From positions 1 through 58,925 of the forward strand of contig PKUC01000018.1 in NCBI GenBank assembly GCA_002868865.1: a stretch of 58,925 nucleotides of DNA, read 5' to 3'. The DNA is from Desulfuromonas sp. (GTDB taxonomy: Bacteria; Desulfobacterota; Desulfuromonadia; Desulfuromonadales; Geopsychrobacteraceae). A program made the translations under genes and the position numbers. The notes under the pieces are model-generated. The model made no database searches, was not told the DNA's origin, and was given only the letters and a program-made list of their open reading frames with translations. Shown here piece after piece: positions 23,680-33,371 of the stretch (positions are counted from its first letter, which is position 1; each line of letters starts with the position of its first letter).

Positions 23680-25449
23680 ATGCAGATCATTCTCGTATTC
23701 ACCATCCTCACAGGTGCCGTTATTCTCTTCGCCTCAGGTCGCGTACGCATGGACCTGACCAGCCTTATGGTCCTGCTCTCTCTTTACCTGACCGGGCTGG
23801 TGACACCGGAAGAGGCTTTTTCAGGGTTCAGCAACCCCGCAGTTCTGACCGTCGGTGCTATGTTTATCATCGGTGCAGGTGTCGCCAACACGGGTCTGCT
23901 CCATCGCGTCGCCGAAAAACTGCTCGCCTACGCCGAGGGGAGCGAAAAACGCCTGATCGCGATCCTGATGCTCACCGTCGCCAGTCTATCAGCCTTTATC
24001 AACAATATCGGTGCCACCGCTCTTTTGCTTCCGGTCGTCACCACCCTGTCGAAAAAAAATGGGATTCCTACATCAAAACTTCTGATCCCGCTGGCCTTCG
24101 GTTCACTGCTCGGCGGAGTCTGCACCCTGATCGGTACGCCTCCAAACATCCTGATGAACATCCTCTTGCAACAGCACACCGGGGAACAATTTGCCATGTT
24201 CGACTTTATGCCGGTTGGACTGATTATTCTGGTGACCGGCATCCTCTACATGGTGTTTATCGGCCGCAATCGCCTGCCGAGTTATCGCGCCAAAAACCTG
24301 GCGGAAGCATATCAGATGAAGGAATACATCACCGAGGTCGAAATCCTTGCCGATTCACCGTTTGCCGGACAGACCATTACCGAAAGCCGCATCGAATCCG
24401 ACTTTGACTTGAAGGTGCGTGCGATTCTGCGGGGCAAGGAGAAGATTCCCCGTCCACGTCGAAACCGTAAACTCTACGAACAAGATCGACTGTTTCTGGA
24501 AGGAGATCCACAAGGAATTCTCAAGGTCAGCAAGAAAAAAGGGCTGGAAGTGGTCCCGGAGCGCGAAAATCCGGTATTTACCGACGAAGGCGAAGAAACC
24601 GTCATTATCGAGGCCTCGTTGTCGCCAACCTGCGAAGCGGTGGGTCAGACCCTGCGTGAAATGCGTTTTGCCGAAACCCATGGACTAACAGTGCTGGCGA
24701 TCTGGCGCCACGGTGCTTCTGTGGTGAAAAAGGTCGACCATGTCCGGCTCAAATTCGGCGACGTACTCCTCCTCAAGGGGCCGGAAAAGCGGGTCATCCA
24801 TCTCGGCAAGGAGCACGGTTTTCTGGTCCTCGGCGGTGTTCCGCCGGTCAGTTACAACCCACGTAAGGCACCCCTCGCCTTTCTGATTCTACTGTGCGTC
24901 ATCCTGCTGGCGACGCTGAACCTGATGCCGATCACCGTGGCGGCGACCTTCGGCGCATTGATGCTGATCCTGACCCAGTGCATGACGGCCAAGCAGGCCT
25001 ACGAAAGCATCGACTGGTCGATCATCATTCTCATCGCCGGGACACTGCCCCTTGGGTTGGCGATGGAAAACAGCGGCACGGCACACCTGATCGCAGAAAC
25101 CATCCTGGCCGTTGTCGGTCCGCTCGGCCCGTGGGTGGCGCTGGGGGCCATTTTTCTGCTGACGTCGATTATGACCGAGGTGATGAGCCACGCCGCGGCG
25201 GCGGTTCTGATTGCTCCGATCGCCCTGAACACCGCCCTGTCACTCGGCGCCGATCCGAAACCGTTCTATCTGACGGTTGCGATTGCCGCCTCATCCTGTT
25301 TCATGACCCCTGTCAGCCACCAGTCAAACGCGCTGGTTATGGGTCCTGGGGGCTATCAGTTTAGCGACTTTATTCGCGTCGGTGCGCCACTCAACCTGAT
25401 TATCTGGGTCGTAGCGACCCTGAGTATTCCACTGGTGTTCCCCTTCTGA
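23680..25449 (+). CDS. SLC13/DASS-family transporter with two TrkA_C domains
   Basis: 589 aa from ATG 23680 with GGGAG 6 nt upstream; the frame extends ten codons higher without reason. About eleven membrane segments flank a central cytoplasmic part with two RCK_C/TrkA_C domains (about 205-280 and 305-385). Family motifs include SAFINNIGATALLLPVV, GTPPNILMN and SCFMTPVSHQSNALVMGPGGY. Related proteins carry sulfate, dicarboxylates or citrate with sodium; the substrate cannot be read from the sequence. It ends at a terminator shared with the convergent receiver-PilZ gene. Confidence 0.88.
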   Translation: MQIILVFTILTGAVILFASGRVRMDLTSLMVLLSLYLTGLVTPEEAFSGFSNPAVLTVGAMFIIGAGVANTGLLHRVAEKLLAYAEGSEKRLIAILMLTVASLSAFINNIGATALLLPVVTTLSKKNGIPTSKLLIPLAFGSLLGGVCTLIGTPPNILMNILLQQHTGEQFAMFDFMPVGLIILVTGILYMVFIGRNRLPSYRAKNLAEAYQMKEYITEVEILADSPFAGQTITESRIESDFDLKVRAILRGKEKIPRPRRNRKLYEQDRLFLEGDPQGILKVSKKKGLEVVPERENPVFTDEGEETVIIEASLSPTCEAVGQTLREMRFAETHGLTVLAIWRHGASVVKKVDHVRLKFGDVLLLKGPEKRVIHLGKEHGFLVLGGVPPVSYNPRKAPLAFLILLCVILLATLNLMPITVAATFGALMLILTQCMTAKQAYESIDWSIIILIAGTLPLGLAMENSGTAHLIAETILAVVGPLGPWVALGAIFLLTSIMTEVMSHAAAAVLIAPIALNTALSLGADPKPFYLTVAIAASSCFMTPVSHQSNALVMGPGGYQFSDFIRVGAPLNLIIWVVATLSIPLVFPF

Positions 25450-25479
25450 GTTGTGTGCAAGACAACAGAGCAGAAAAAC

Positions 25480-25507
25480 GAAAGGGGCCCGACCAGGACC
25501 CCTTTCA
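25480..25507. terminator. Terminator between convergent genes
   Basis: Stem GAAAGGGG/CCCCTTTC (25480-25487, 25499-25506) between the SLC13 gene and the receiver-PilZ gene. T tracts are short on both sides. Confidence 0.6.
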
Positions 25508-25537
25508 GTATTTGCACAGCAAATCGTGTGACGGAAC

Positions 25538-26251
25538 CTATGCGTCTTCGTCCTTTTGTTGAAGAAATGTTCTGATCTGGTGCATCTGCTCCAAACTTAA
25601 ATTGATAAACTGAATACCCATACCGGCCGGGAGGGAAGGATTATGCGGCGCATGGGGAGCATTGATCCAGGCGACGCGTCCGTCGCAGCAGATTGGCTGC
25701 TCTTGTCCAGACAAATGAAACGTCAGGGTCAGGGTTTCATTCTGCGCCAGAGGGTTGTCGGTTTCGAGGAACAATCCACCGGTACTCAAATTCACCGTAT
25801 AGTCAGAAAAATCTTTCTGCGGAGGATTGCCATACTGAACCCGCACTTTCGCCTCTGAGCGGGGCTCAGCCCGTTCAACAAGATTCAAATACTTGCGGGC
25901 CAGATCCATAAACACCTGACGCTGAAATGGCTTGTGCATGATTTCATCACAACCCGACTTACGACACTTTTCCAGTGTTTTCTCATTATCCGTAGCGGTC
26001 ACCATCACCACGGGAATCCGGCGCAGTTCCTGATCGTCCTTGATCATCCGGCAACACTCATCACCGTCCATCTCGGGCATATACATATCGAGAAAAACAA
26101 CATCCGGACGATTCTGTGAAACCAGATCAAACGCCTGTTTTCCATTTCGTGCCACGAGGACCGTGATATCTTCACGCTGAAGAAAACTCTGCTCGAGCTT
26201 AAGAAAAAATTCAACGTCGTCCGCAATCAGTATTTTATGCCGATCGGCCAC
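25538..26251 (-). CDS. Response regulator with PilZ-like domain
   Basis: 237 aa from GTG 26251 with AAGGAGAG 4 nt upstream. The receiver domain (about 1-122) has ILIADDVEF, phospho-acceptor Asp in FLDMYMPEMDG, and Lys in MHKPFQRQ. The C-terminal domain (about 130-232) matches the PilZ-like fold common in Myxococcales and Geobacter: RVQYGNPPQKDFSDYTVNLSTGGLFLETDN in part, then GRVAWIN and GMGIQFINLS. The usual RxxxR c-di-GMP motif is not clear, so ligand binding is uncertain. It is divergent from the DUF3014 gene; no kinase is adjacent. Confidence 0.88.
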   Translation of the reverse strand: MADRHKILIADDVEFFLKLEQSFLQREDITVLVARNGKQAFDLVSQNRPDVVFLDMYMPEMDGDECCRMIKDDQELRRIPVVMVTATDNEKTLEKCRKSGCDEIMHKPFQRQVFMDLARKYLNLVERAEPRSEAKVRVQYGNPPQKDFSDYTVNLSTGGLFLETDNPLAQNETLTLTFHLSGQEQPICCDGRVAWINAPHAPHNPSLPAGMGIQFINLSLEQMHQIRTFLQQKDEDA

Positions 26252-26443
26252 GCTCTCTCCTTAAAAACAGCCATACCAAACAGACCAACAGTTTCAAAAG
26301 TTCATCAAACGCTGGCATTGTAACAAATTACAGACAACGGAAAACCTAAAAACGTGTTTTTCAGAAAATTAGTTCACAGGATCTGTTGGCCCTGTTTTCA
26401 GCCGGAAAGCACGTGCTACGCGACATCCGCTCCCGACCATAAT

Positions 26444-26471
26444 TTGACAGATATTGACGGGACGTTAGGAT
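26444..26471 (+). promoter_or_regulatory. Predicted sigma70 promoter for the DUF3014 gene
   Basis: TTGACA (26444-26449), 16-nt spacer, TAGGAT (26466-26471), start near 26478. The rest of 26252-26443 shows nothing distinctive. Confidence 0.45.
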
Positions 26472-26505
26472 TACGTAAGAGAACTCATCAGTCAGAGGAT
26501 CGATT

Positions 26506-27321
26506 ATGAAAACAGTTGTGCTCGGAATCACTGCCCTCGTCGTGGCCCTTGTGCTGGCGGTTGTGCTGTACGATCAGTTGAAGAGTCCGTCGGAGCGTGG
26601 TGACGAGGGTGTTCATACGGCAACGCCACAGGAGATAAGATCTGAAAGCGAAGCAGAACCGCGCTATCCGGTACCGCCTCCGCCGGTGCAGCCCCCCGCA
26701 AAGACTCCTCCAACCGTTGAACCTCCGATAACCGTAGAATCGGCCAAACCGGCACCACAGCCCGAACCGCCACCCAGCTTCACAGAACAGTTATCCCGAA
26801 TCTTTTCCGGTTCACGATTTATTGATCTGCTTAGGCAGGACGATTTTATCCAACGGTTTGTCGCCACGGTCGACAGCATCCCGGAGCAACAACCTCCATC
26901 CCGCTATCTCCCAGTCACGCCGCCAGCCGGAACCTTTCTGGTCAGCAGAGATCGGATCAACCCGGAGAACGCTCGGCGCTACCTCCCCTATCTCGATCTG
27001 CTGGAGTTCATTGGCCGCGACCGGGCCATCGACCTCTACCTGACCCATTATCCGCAGTTTCAAAGCGCCTATCGTCAGCTCGGGTACCCCCGAGGGCATT
27101 TCAATGATCGACTGGTCGCGGTTATCGACCATCTGCTGTTGACTCCACGGAGCAACGAGCCCATCGCTGTCCATAAGACTGTCATCACCTACCGATATCA
27201 GGACCCCAACCTCGAAGCCCTGTCGCCGGGGCAAAAACTATTGATCAGAATTGGCGCGGACAACCGTCAGGGGATAGAGGTGTTTTTACGACAGATCAGA
27301 GCACGGTTGGTGGCGCTGTAG
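26506..27321 (+). CDS. DUF3014 membrane-anchored protein
   Basis: 271 aa with one N-terminal membrane segment (about residues 4-22), a Pro/Glu-rich spacer (about 30-90) and the DUF3014 domain (SRIFSGSRFIDLLRQDDFIQRFVATVDSI, then LDLLEFIGRDRAIDLYLTHYPQFQSAYRQLGYPRG in part, and a basic C-terminus). DUF3014 proteins are periplasmic or membrane-anchored proteins of unknown function. The gene stands alone, 6 nt from the convergent YkgJ-like gene. Confidence 0.85.
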   Translation: MKTVVLGITALVVALVLAVVLYDQLKSPSERGDEGVHTATPQEIRSESEAEPRYPVPPPPVQPPAKTPPTVEPPITVESAKPAPQPEPPPSFTEQLSRIFSGSRFIDLLRQDDFIQRFVATVDSIPEQQPPSRYLPVTPPAGTFLVSRDRINPENARRYLPYLDLLEFIGRDRAIDLYLTHYPQFQSAYRQLGYPRGHFNDRLVAVIDHLLLTPRSNEPIAVHKTVITYRYQDPNLEALSPGQKLLIRIGADNRQGIEVFLRQIRARLVAL

Positions 27322-27327
27322 AGATGT

Positions 27328-27687
27328 TTAAGGCAGGTCATCATAACCGGGGCAGCCGGTCATTTTTGCGTGACCGGCATGATCGGGGAAGGCACGACAG
27401 TAACCCGGCTTTACCTCGTCGATCCCGCACAGAAAGCCACGCCGATCCAATCGGTCCAGCAGCCAGGGACAGCGCTCAACATCGTCACCGGTTTCCGGAT
27501 CAACCCAGACCCGGTGAAGAATATTGTCCCGGGAAAGCCGTAGGGTTTCCACCCAGACGAGGAGATCGTCTCGACCGGCTTCGATCCAACGCTTCAGATC
27601 AGATTCGTCCACGCATCCACTGTAGGCGTCTTTCAGGTTCAAACAGCAGTGGCCGCACTGACGACAGTCAAAACCCTCAGTCGTCAT
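27328..27687 (-). CDS. YkgJ-type cysteine cluster protein
   Basis: 119 aa from ATG 27687, overlapping the ylqF end by 11 nt. It has the YkgJ/UPF0153 cluster CRQCGHCC near the start, then ERCPWL, GFLCGID, PGYCRAFPDH and TGCPGY, the eight-cysteine pattern of the putative zinc/iron-chelating family. The biochemical role is unknown. Longer open frames upstream within ylqF are out-of-frame artefacts. Translationally coupled to ylqF. Confidence 0.85.
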   Translation of the reverse strand: MTTEGFDCRQCGHCCLNLKDAYSGCVDESDLKRWIEAGRDDLLVWVETLRLSRDNILHRVWVDPETGDDVERCPWLLDRLDRRGFLCGIDEVKPGYCRAFPDHAGHAKMTGCPGYDDLP

Positions 27688-28534
27688 TGCTGTCGACAGG
27701 GGCAACATCATCCGGTTGCTCCAAACTGATCCGTCCAAGGGTGCCCGCGCGGAGTTCACGGAGAAATACCTCTGCGGCCCGGTAGCTATCGATCTGCCCG
27801 CCACTGACCAGACACCCCCGCTTGCGACCGATGCTCTCCAGCACCTCACCCGGATCGGTCGTCTCTTCAGACAGTTTGTAGCGCTCGCGTAGTTGTCGCG
27901 GATAGCGGTCCAACATGAATGCCAATCCGTACAGGGCGACGGCCACGTAGTCGAGGGCATTATCTCCGATCGCGCCACTGACCGCCAAGCGGCTGGCACC
28001 ATCGGGATTGTCCATTACCGGCCACAGCAGCCCGGGTGAATCATGCAGTAGGACACCATTACGAAGATCGATCTGCTGCGGACAGGTGGTAATGGCGGGT
28101 TTATCACCGACGCGGGCTATTTTTTTGCCAGCGAGGGTGTTGATCAGAGTGGACTTTCCCACGTTGGGGATACCGACAACCATCACCCGCAATGACCGTC
28201 CGGGTCGACCCCGATTGGGAGCCAATATTCTACACAGCCCGATAATCTTGTTCACCTCTGCACGGTTTCTGGCCTCGAGGGGCAGAGCACGAACCCCCTG
28301 TTGTGATTGCAGTGCGCTGACCCACTGCTTTGTAACCTGCTGATCTGCCAGATCGTTTTTGTTCAAAACCTTGATGCACGGCTTGTCACTCCGCAGGCGT
28401 TCCAGCACAGGGTTCGCACTGCTGGCGGGCAAACGGGCATCGAGGACCTCGAGGAAGACATCGATTCGCGGCAACAGATCTATGATCTGCTGACGGGCTT
28501 TTTTCATATGTCCGGGATACCAGTCGATAATCAT
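27677..28534 (-). CDS. ylqF: Circularly permuted ribosome-biogenesis GTPase YlqF
   Basis: 285 aa, the usual length. The G motifs are in permuted order: G4 NKND (about 58-61), then G1 GIPNVGKST, then G3 DSPGLL. It begins IDWYPGHMKKARQQI with EVLDARLPASSANP, the YlqF/RbgA signature. It acts in 50S subunit maturation. Divergent from the PAS kinase gene; the 289-nt gap (28535-28823) holds the kinase promoter. Confidence 0.95.
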   Translation of the reverse strand: MIIDWYPGHMKKARQQIIDLLPRIDVFLEVLDARLPASSANPVLERLRSDKPCIKVLNKNDLADQQVTKQWVSALQSQQGVRALPLEARNRAEVNKIIGLCRILAPNRGRPGRSLRVMVVGIPNVGKSTLINTLAGKKIARVGDKPAITTCPQQIDLRNGVLLHDSPGLLWPVMDNPDGASRLAVSGAIGDNALDYVAVALYGLAFMLDRYPRQLRERYKLSEETTDPGEVLESIGRKRGCLVSGGQIDSYRAAEVFLRELRAGTLGRISLEQPDDVAPVDSNDD

Positions 28535-28759
28535 CTATGTGTCCATTTCTTTCAGAGATCATTTACATTCTATGCTGTACAGCAGCATTTTTTAACGGCG
28601 ACAACAGTTCGCAGAAGACCCTAGCATTCTTGACCCGCGAGCACATCAGTAAAATCTGCATGTAACGATCAGGGACGACAAAACCAAAGGGGTGTTGCAA
28701 CAGCCGTATCTTTCAACAAGCCTATCGTAAGAACTCTCTGTAAACCCTAGGGAAATCGT

Positions 28760-28787
28760 TTGCGTATATTTCAAAATCATTTAGTAT
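28760..28787 (+). promoter_or_regulatory. Possible promoter for the PAS histidine kinase
   Basis: TTGCGT (28760-28765), 16-nt spacer, TAGTAT (28782-28787). The -10 also fits TATAGA shifted by 3. The remaining gap shows nothing distinctive. Confidence 0.35.
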
Positions 28788-28823
28788 AGAAAACAAGACA
28801 CTCCACATTTACAGGTGATGCCT

Positions 28824-30833
28824 ATGTCCCTCCCTTCCAAACCTGATCGGACTAAAACACCATCCCGTCAAAAAAATACGGCTCCCGCCTCTAGCAGCAT
28901 CAATGAGATCGGCAGCGTACTGTTAGAAAACCCGCAGAGCTGCGCCACCATTTTTTCCATGGTTCAGGCCGGCGTGCTGATCATCGATACAGAATCACAC
29001 ATTATTGTTGACGCAAACCCCTGGGCTCTCAAGATGATCGGCGGCACCCGCGAACAGGTCATCGGAGAAGTCTGTCACAGTTTTGTCTGCCCCGCTGAAC
29101 TCGGCAAATGTCCGGTCACCGACCTGCACAACTGTATCGACAATTCCGAGCGCGTACTGATCACCATCGATGGCCGGGAGGTTCCGATCCTCAAAACCGT
29201 TTCGATTCTCGAGCTGGACGGTCGTCAGTACTTGATCGAAAGCTTTCTCGATATTTCAGAACAGGAAAAAACCCGCCACGAACTTGAGCAAAGTCGTGAA
29301 CGGTACAAAGACCTGTTTGAAAATGCCAACGACCTGATCCAGATGGTCTCTCCGGAAGGGACCATTCAGTATGTCAACCGCAGCTGGAAAGAAACCCTCG
29401 GCTACACGGACGAAGATCTGAGCTCCATCTCCCTGAAAGACATCATCCATCCTGAGCATTTCAATGTCTGCATGCTCGCTTTTCAGCAATTGCTGAGCGG
29501 ACAGAACATCGACTTCATCGAAACCACCTTCGTCACCAAAGACGGGCAATCGGTGGAACTGGAAGGGAGTATCAACTGCAACATCGTCGATGGCAAACCG
29601 ATCTCATCACGCGGCATCTTCCGCAACGTCACCGAGCGCAAAAAAGCCGAAAAAAAGCGCCTGGAAAGTGAACAGCAGTACCATGATCTGTTCAACAATG
29701 TCAGCGACCTGATTCAGATGGTCCGGCCCGACGGCTCTTTTGAGTATGTGAATCCCGCCCTTTTGACCACCTTGGGGTATGAAGCCGACCAGTTTGAATC
29801 CTTCACCCTGTTCGATATTATTCCGGACGATTATCGAAAACAGTTTGTCGAAAAGTTTCAGCGCCTGATCGACGGCCGTAATACCGGCCTGATCGAAACC
29901 GAATTCAGAACCCGCAGTGGTCGCAGAATTCCGGTCGAAGGAACTCACAACTTCCGATTCAATAGCGGTGAAATCAGCGGAGTTCGTTTTATCTGGCGGA
30001 ATATCATTGAACGCAAACGGGCGGCCCGCAAGATACAAGAATGGAATCGACAGCTGGAGAAAACGGTCGAGACCAAAACCCGCCAGCTTCGCGAAGCTCA
30101 GAACCACCTGGTCCGGGCTGAAAAAATGGCCGTTATCGGTGGGCTTGTCACCGGCACAGCCCATGAACTGAACAATCCCCTCGGCGGAATTCTCAACGCC
30201 GTCGATGTCTTGCAGCAGAGCAAGCGCGATCAACCAAAATCCGCGGAGACGGAGGACGAACTGGTCTGGCTCGAGGCCATCCGTAATGCCGCTGAGCGGT
30301 GCAACCTGATCGTCGATGACCTGCGGAAATTTTCGGAACATTCCCACTGTCGGTTTGAGCAAGTCGACATCAACCAGTTGCTGCTTGCCAGCATTGACAG
30401 CTGTCACGACAGCTTACAGAAGGCAAATATCTCCACCGAAGATGCGCGGGACCTGACAATCCCGCCGATCATGGGCGATCCGGCCCAGCTCAAAAAAGTT
30501 TTCAGAAACATTCTGGAGAACGCCATCGTGGCGATCGGGGACAACGGCCAGATCGAATTTTCGACCCAGCAGCTGCAGACCGACGGTTCTGAGCCGAAGA
30601 AGGTCACAATAACGATCAGCGACGACGGTTGTGGTATCCCCGAAGAGCACCAAGGGAAAATATTCGATCCCTTCTTTACCACGCAGCCGATCGGGCAGGG
30701 CACCGGCCTGGGCCTGTCGGTCTGTTACGGGATCATCAAACGCCATCATGGTGAAATCGATCTCACCAGCACTCCGGGACGAGGCACCCAGGTCACCATC
30801 GCCCTGCCGGTGACACAGAGCGACGTCCCGTAA
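28824..30833 (+). CDS. Soluble three-PAS histidine kinase
   Basis: 669 aa from ATG 28824 with AGGTG about 6 nt upstream (ATG 28818 and GTG 28815 also possible). No membrane segment. Three PAS domains (about 45-150, 160-275, 285-400), a coiled coil, an H-box with His447 in GTAHELNNPLGG, then the ATPase domain with NILENAI, SDDGCGIP and GTGLGLSV. The first PAS has four cysteines (Cys84, 89, 96, 104; CHSFVC...GKCP...HNC) that could hold a redox cofactor or metal. No response regulator is adjacent, so it is an orphan sensor. Confidence 0.92.
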   Translation: MSLPSKPDRTKTPSRQKNTAPASSSINEIGSVLLENPQSCATIFSMVQAGVLIIDTESHIIVDANPWALKMIGGTREQVIGEVCHSFVCPAELGKCPVTDLHNCIDNSERVLITIDGREVPILKTVSILELDGRQYLIESFLDISEQEKTRHELEQSRERYKDLFENANDLIQMVSPEGTIQYVNRSWKETLGYTDEDLSSISLKDIIHPEHFNVCMLAFQQLLSGQNIDFIETTFVTKDGQSVELEGSINCNIVDGKPISSRGIFRNVTERKKAEKKRLESEQQYHDLFNNVSDLIQMVRPDGSFEYVNPALLTTLGYEADQFESFTLFDIIPDDYRKQFVEKFQRLIDGRNTGLIETEFRTRSGRRIPVEGTHNFRFNSGEISGVRFIWRNIIERKRAARKIQEWNRQLEKTVETKTRQLREAQNHLVRAEKMAVIGGLVTGTAHELNNPLGGILNAVDVLQQSKRDQPKSAETEDELVWLEAIRNAAERCNLIVDDLRKFSEHSHCRFEQVDINQLLLASIDSCHDSLQKANISTEDARDLTIPPIMGDPAQLKKVFRNILENAIVAIGDNGQIEFSTQQLQTDGSEPKKVTITISDDGCGIPEEHQGKIFDPFFTTQPIGQGTGLGLSVCYGIIKRHHGEIDLTSTPGRGTQVTIALPVTQSDVP

Positions 30834-30837
30834 TGGA

Positions 30838-32496
30838 TCAGCCCGCCACCTTGAACACCTTGAGCAGATGGGGAACCAGCTGCTTCTTGCGCGACAGCAC
30901 CCCATTGAGACGATAGATATTTTTTTCCACCTGCGGGTAGCGGATCATGTAGGGCAACTCGTTCGGACCGGAAGTGACCAGCAGGCTGTTGCCCTCGACA
31001 ATGTCCGTCACCAGCAAGGCCGCAAGCAGATACCCCTTCTCGTCCCGCAAACGGGCCAGTTCAGCCAGCAGTTCCTCTTTGCGCTGTTGAAAGCTGTGAA
31101 GATTGACAACCTCTACCTGACCCAATCCCAGGGTGTCCGATTCGACCTGATACTCTTTAAAATCGCCTAAAATCAACTGACGTGCGGATTGACCGCTGGC
31201 GATGACGCTGCCCGAAGCAAACAGCTCGGCACCATACTGATCGAGATCGAGCCCCGACAACGTCGATAACCACTCTGCGATATCCCGATCGACATCGGTC
31301 GTGGTCGGCGATTTCAGAAGAACCGTGTCGGACAGCAGTCCGGACAGCAGCAGACCGGCTATTTTTTCATCGGGCTGGTGACCTGATTGCCGAAAAAGAC
31401 GCGCAACCAGAGTACAGGTGCTGCCAAGGGGTTGATTGATAAAATGGATCGGCGTATCGGTATGAAAATTCCCCAGGCGGTGATGATCAACAACCTCGAG
31501 AATCTCGACCTTGTCAGCACCGGGAACAGCCTGAGACAGCTCGTTATGATCGACCAGAATCAGCTGCAGCGGCGATTTTCGAATCAGGTGACTTTTGGTC
31601 GCCACTCCGCTGACCCGATCCTCATCATCCAGCACAATAGCTCCGGCGTGCCCCCCATGCAGGAGTTTGGTTCGCAGATCATCCAGCAGATCGTCCCGAC
31701 GGGCACTAAGGAAAGAACCGTCAACCAGACTGCGCACCGGTGTCGCCAGACGGGTCAACCAGCTGCAGCTCGCGGTATCAAAAGTACTGGACACAACAGA
31801 AACCCGATGTCTTCGGGCCAGATCGATAAGATCTGGAGAGACGACAGAACCTCCAGATACGATCAGGACACGCACCCCCGCTTCGATGGCCATCCGCTGG
31901 ATGTGGGGACGATCTCCAGCAATCAGAATTGATCGCCGAGAAGCGATATTGCCGACCCACTGTTGAAAGGCCCCAGTAGAACGCCCGCCGACATAAAGAT
32001 CGAGATGTTCCAGACTGTCGGCTTCATAACTGCACAACAGCTTGGCCCGCAAGCAGCGGACAATGGCGTTTACCGAAACGTGGACACAGCGTAAATCTTC
32101 CGCGGCATCGGGTAACAGAAACTGTTCAGACGCTTTTTTCAGCAGCAGCATCCCCAGCGCACAGTTATCGACATCGACAACCGGCAGCATGCGGATATTG
32201 TGTTGATGATACTGTTTGAGGGCTTCGGCAAGCGGGGCTTCGCCGGATACGGTGACAACCTGCTCAGTAACAACATCGCGAACCCGCGGATAAACATCGG
32301 TCAGCAGCTCAGGGACCGGATACTGCAGATGATCGAGAACAAATTCCGTTTGGCGATTCAATGTACCCGCACGAGCAGGCCGGACATTTTTTAGCCCCTG
32401 ACGACGACGCAGATCGGCATAAGCGATGGCACTGCAGACCGAATCGGTATCGGGGTTACGATGTCCAATGACATATATCTGAGCTGGCAAGGTCAT
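30838..32496 (-). CDS. ppaC: Manganese-dependent (family II) inorganic pyrophosphatase with CBS and DRTGG domains
   Basis: 552 aa, much longer than the roughly 310-aa minimal enzyme because CBS and DRTGG regulatory modules (about residues 70-300) interrupt the DHH domain. N-terminal metal site GHRNPDTDSVCSAIAYA; later LVDHNELSQ and the DHH motif VDHHRLGNF. The C-terminal DHHA2 domain has RQLILGDFKEYQ. It hydrolyses pyrophosphate and is probably controlled by adenine nucleotides through CBS (established for this subfamily). Its start overlaps the DUF3108 stop by 4 nt. Confidence 0.95.
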   Translation of the reverse strand: MTLPAQIYVIGHRNPDTDSVCSAIAYADLRRRQGLKNVRPARAGTLNRQTEFVLDHLQYPVPELLTDVYPRVRDVVTEQVVTVSGEAPLAEALKQYHQHNIRMLPVVDVDNCALGMLLLKKASEQFLLPDAAEDLRCVHVSVNAIVRCLRAKLLCSYEADSLEHLDLYVGGRSTGAFQQWVGNIASRRSILIAGDRPHIQRMAIEAGVRVLIVSGGSVVSPDLIDLARRHRVSVVSSTFDTASCSWLTRLATPVRSLVDGSFLSARRDDLLDDLRTKLLHGGHAGAIVLDDEDRVSGVATKSHLIRKSPLQLILVDHNELSQAVPGADKVEILEVVDHHRLGNFHTDTPIHFINQPLGSTCTLVARLFRQSGHQPDEKIAGLLLSGLLSDTVLLKSPTTTDVDRDIAEWLSTLSGLDLDQYGAELFASGSVIASGQSARQLILGDFKEYQVESDTLGLGQVEVVNLHSFQQRKEELLAELARLRDEKGYLLAALLVTDIVEGNSLLVTSGPNELPYMIRYPQVEKNIYRLNGVLSRKKQLVPHLLKVFKVAG

Positions 32497-33368
32497 AGAT
32501 CTTCATCCTTACTGCTGTGTTTATTCTGCAATAAATTCGACGCAGAGCGGAGCACCCCGCGGACATCGCCAAGCCCGATCACATTCTTCACGACAGCGCG
32601 CTGCGGAACCATCGCGGTATCAAAACCAACAAAGACATCGCGCCCCTTGGTACCGAAGGTATCGGGGTCCGCCAACACCTTGCACAGGATATCCGTTTTT
32701 GGGAAAAAACGCTGTCGCTTCTGCGCTTTTTTCTGCAACCGCTCAACAATCACATCTTCGGTTCCACGCCGGGTAAAAGTCGGCAACGCCAGTTGGCGTC
32801 CTCTCTCCACCGGGCCGTAGAGCCCGGCGCGGACGTTATAAAATGCGCTCAACAGATCGTAAACCGGACCGGGCTTATCCATCGGATAGGTCTTTTCCTG
32901 CGGCTTTTTCCCCGTTTTCCAGTTTTTGTAGTAAACCTGCCGCTGCTGATGATCAAAATGATAGCTGCGGATCCTCTCCTTCTTTTTTTTACCCTCACCA
33001 CGGATGGTATAAGCACGCTGAATCAGCGGTCGCAGCAGACCTTCAGGGCCGACCTCCATCACCGTTTCGATTTTTTCAACCCTATGACTGGTAAGAAAGG
33101 CAGTCAAACCGAGAGTCCGGGCCTGCAGTAACGCGGTGTATTGACCGTCTTCAGGTCCCGGCATCAAACTGATGGTCCCTTCGGCAAGGCGTTTAAACCA
33201 CAAAAAGGAGACATCATATTTCAGCTCCTCACCGAGCATCTGCGCTACAACGGTGGGAACAGTCCGGTCAATGGCCGAAGCGGAGTCCGTCTGGGCATAC
33301 GACACAGGAACAAAAAACAGCAGAAAAGCACAACAGAGACCTATTGAACGACCGGCTAACACCGACAT
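32493..33368 (-). CDS. DUF3108 periplasmic protein
   Basis: 291 aa with a Sec signal peptide (about residues 1-25, cleavage near SYAQ). The body fits DUF3108: GEELKYDVSFLWFKRLAEG, FYNVRAGLYGPVERGR, and GRDVFVGFDTAMVPQRAVVK. The family is predicted to be a periplasmic beta-rich protein of unknown function. It sits 3 nt after the CaCA exchanger and overlaps ppaC by 4 nt, so exchanger, DUF3108 and ppaC look co-transcribed. Confidence 0.85.
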   Translation of the reverse strand: MSVLAGRSIGLCCAFLLFFVPVSYAQTDSASAIDRTVPTVVAQMLGEELKYDVSFLWFKRLAEGTISLMPGPEDGQYTALLQARTLGLTAFLTSHRVEKIETVMEVGPEGLLRPLIQRAYTIRGEGKKKKERIRSYHFDHQQRQVYYKNWKTGKKPQEKTYPMDKPGPVYDLLSAFYNVRAGLYGPVERGRQLALPTFTRRGTEDVIVERLQKKAQKRQRFFPKTDILCKVLADPDTFGTKGRDVFVGFDTAMVPQRAVVKNVIGLGDVRGVLRSASNLLQNKHSSKDEDL

Positions 33369-33371
33369 ACA

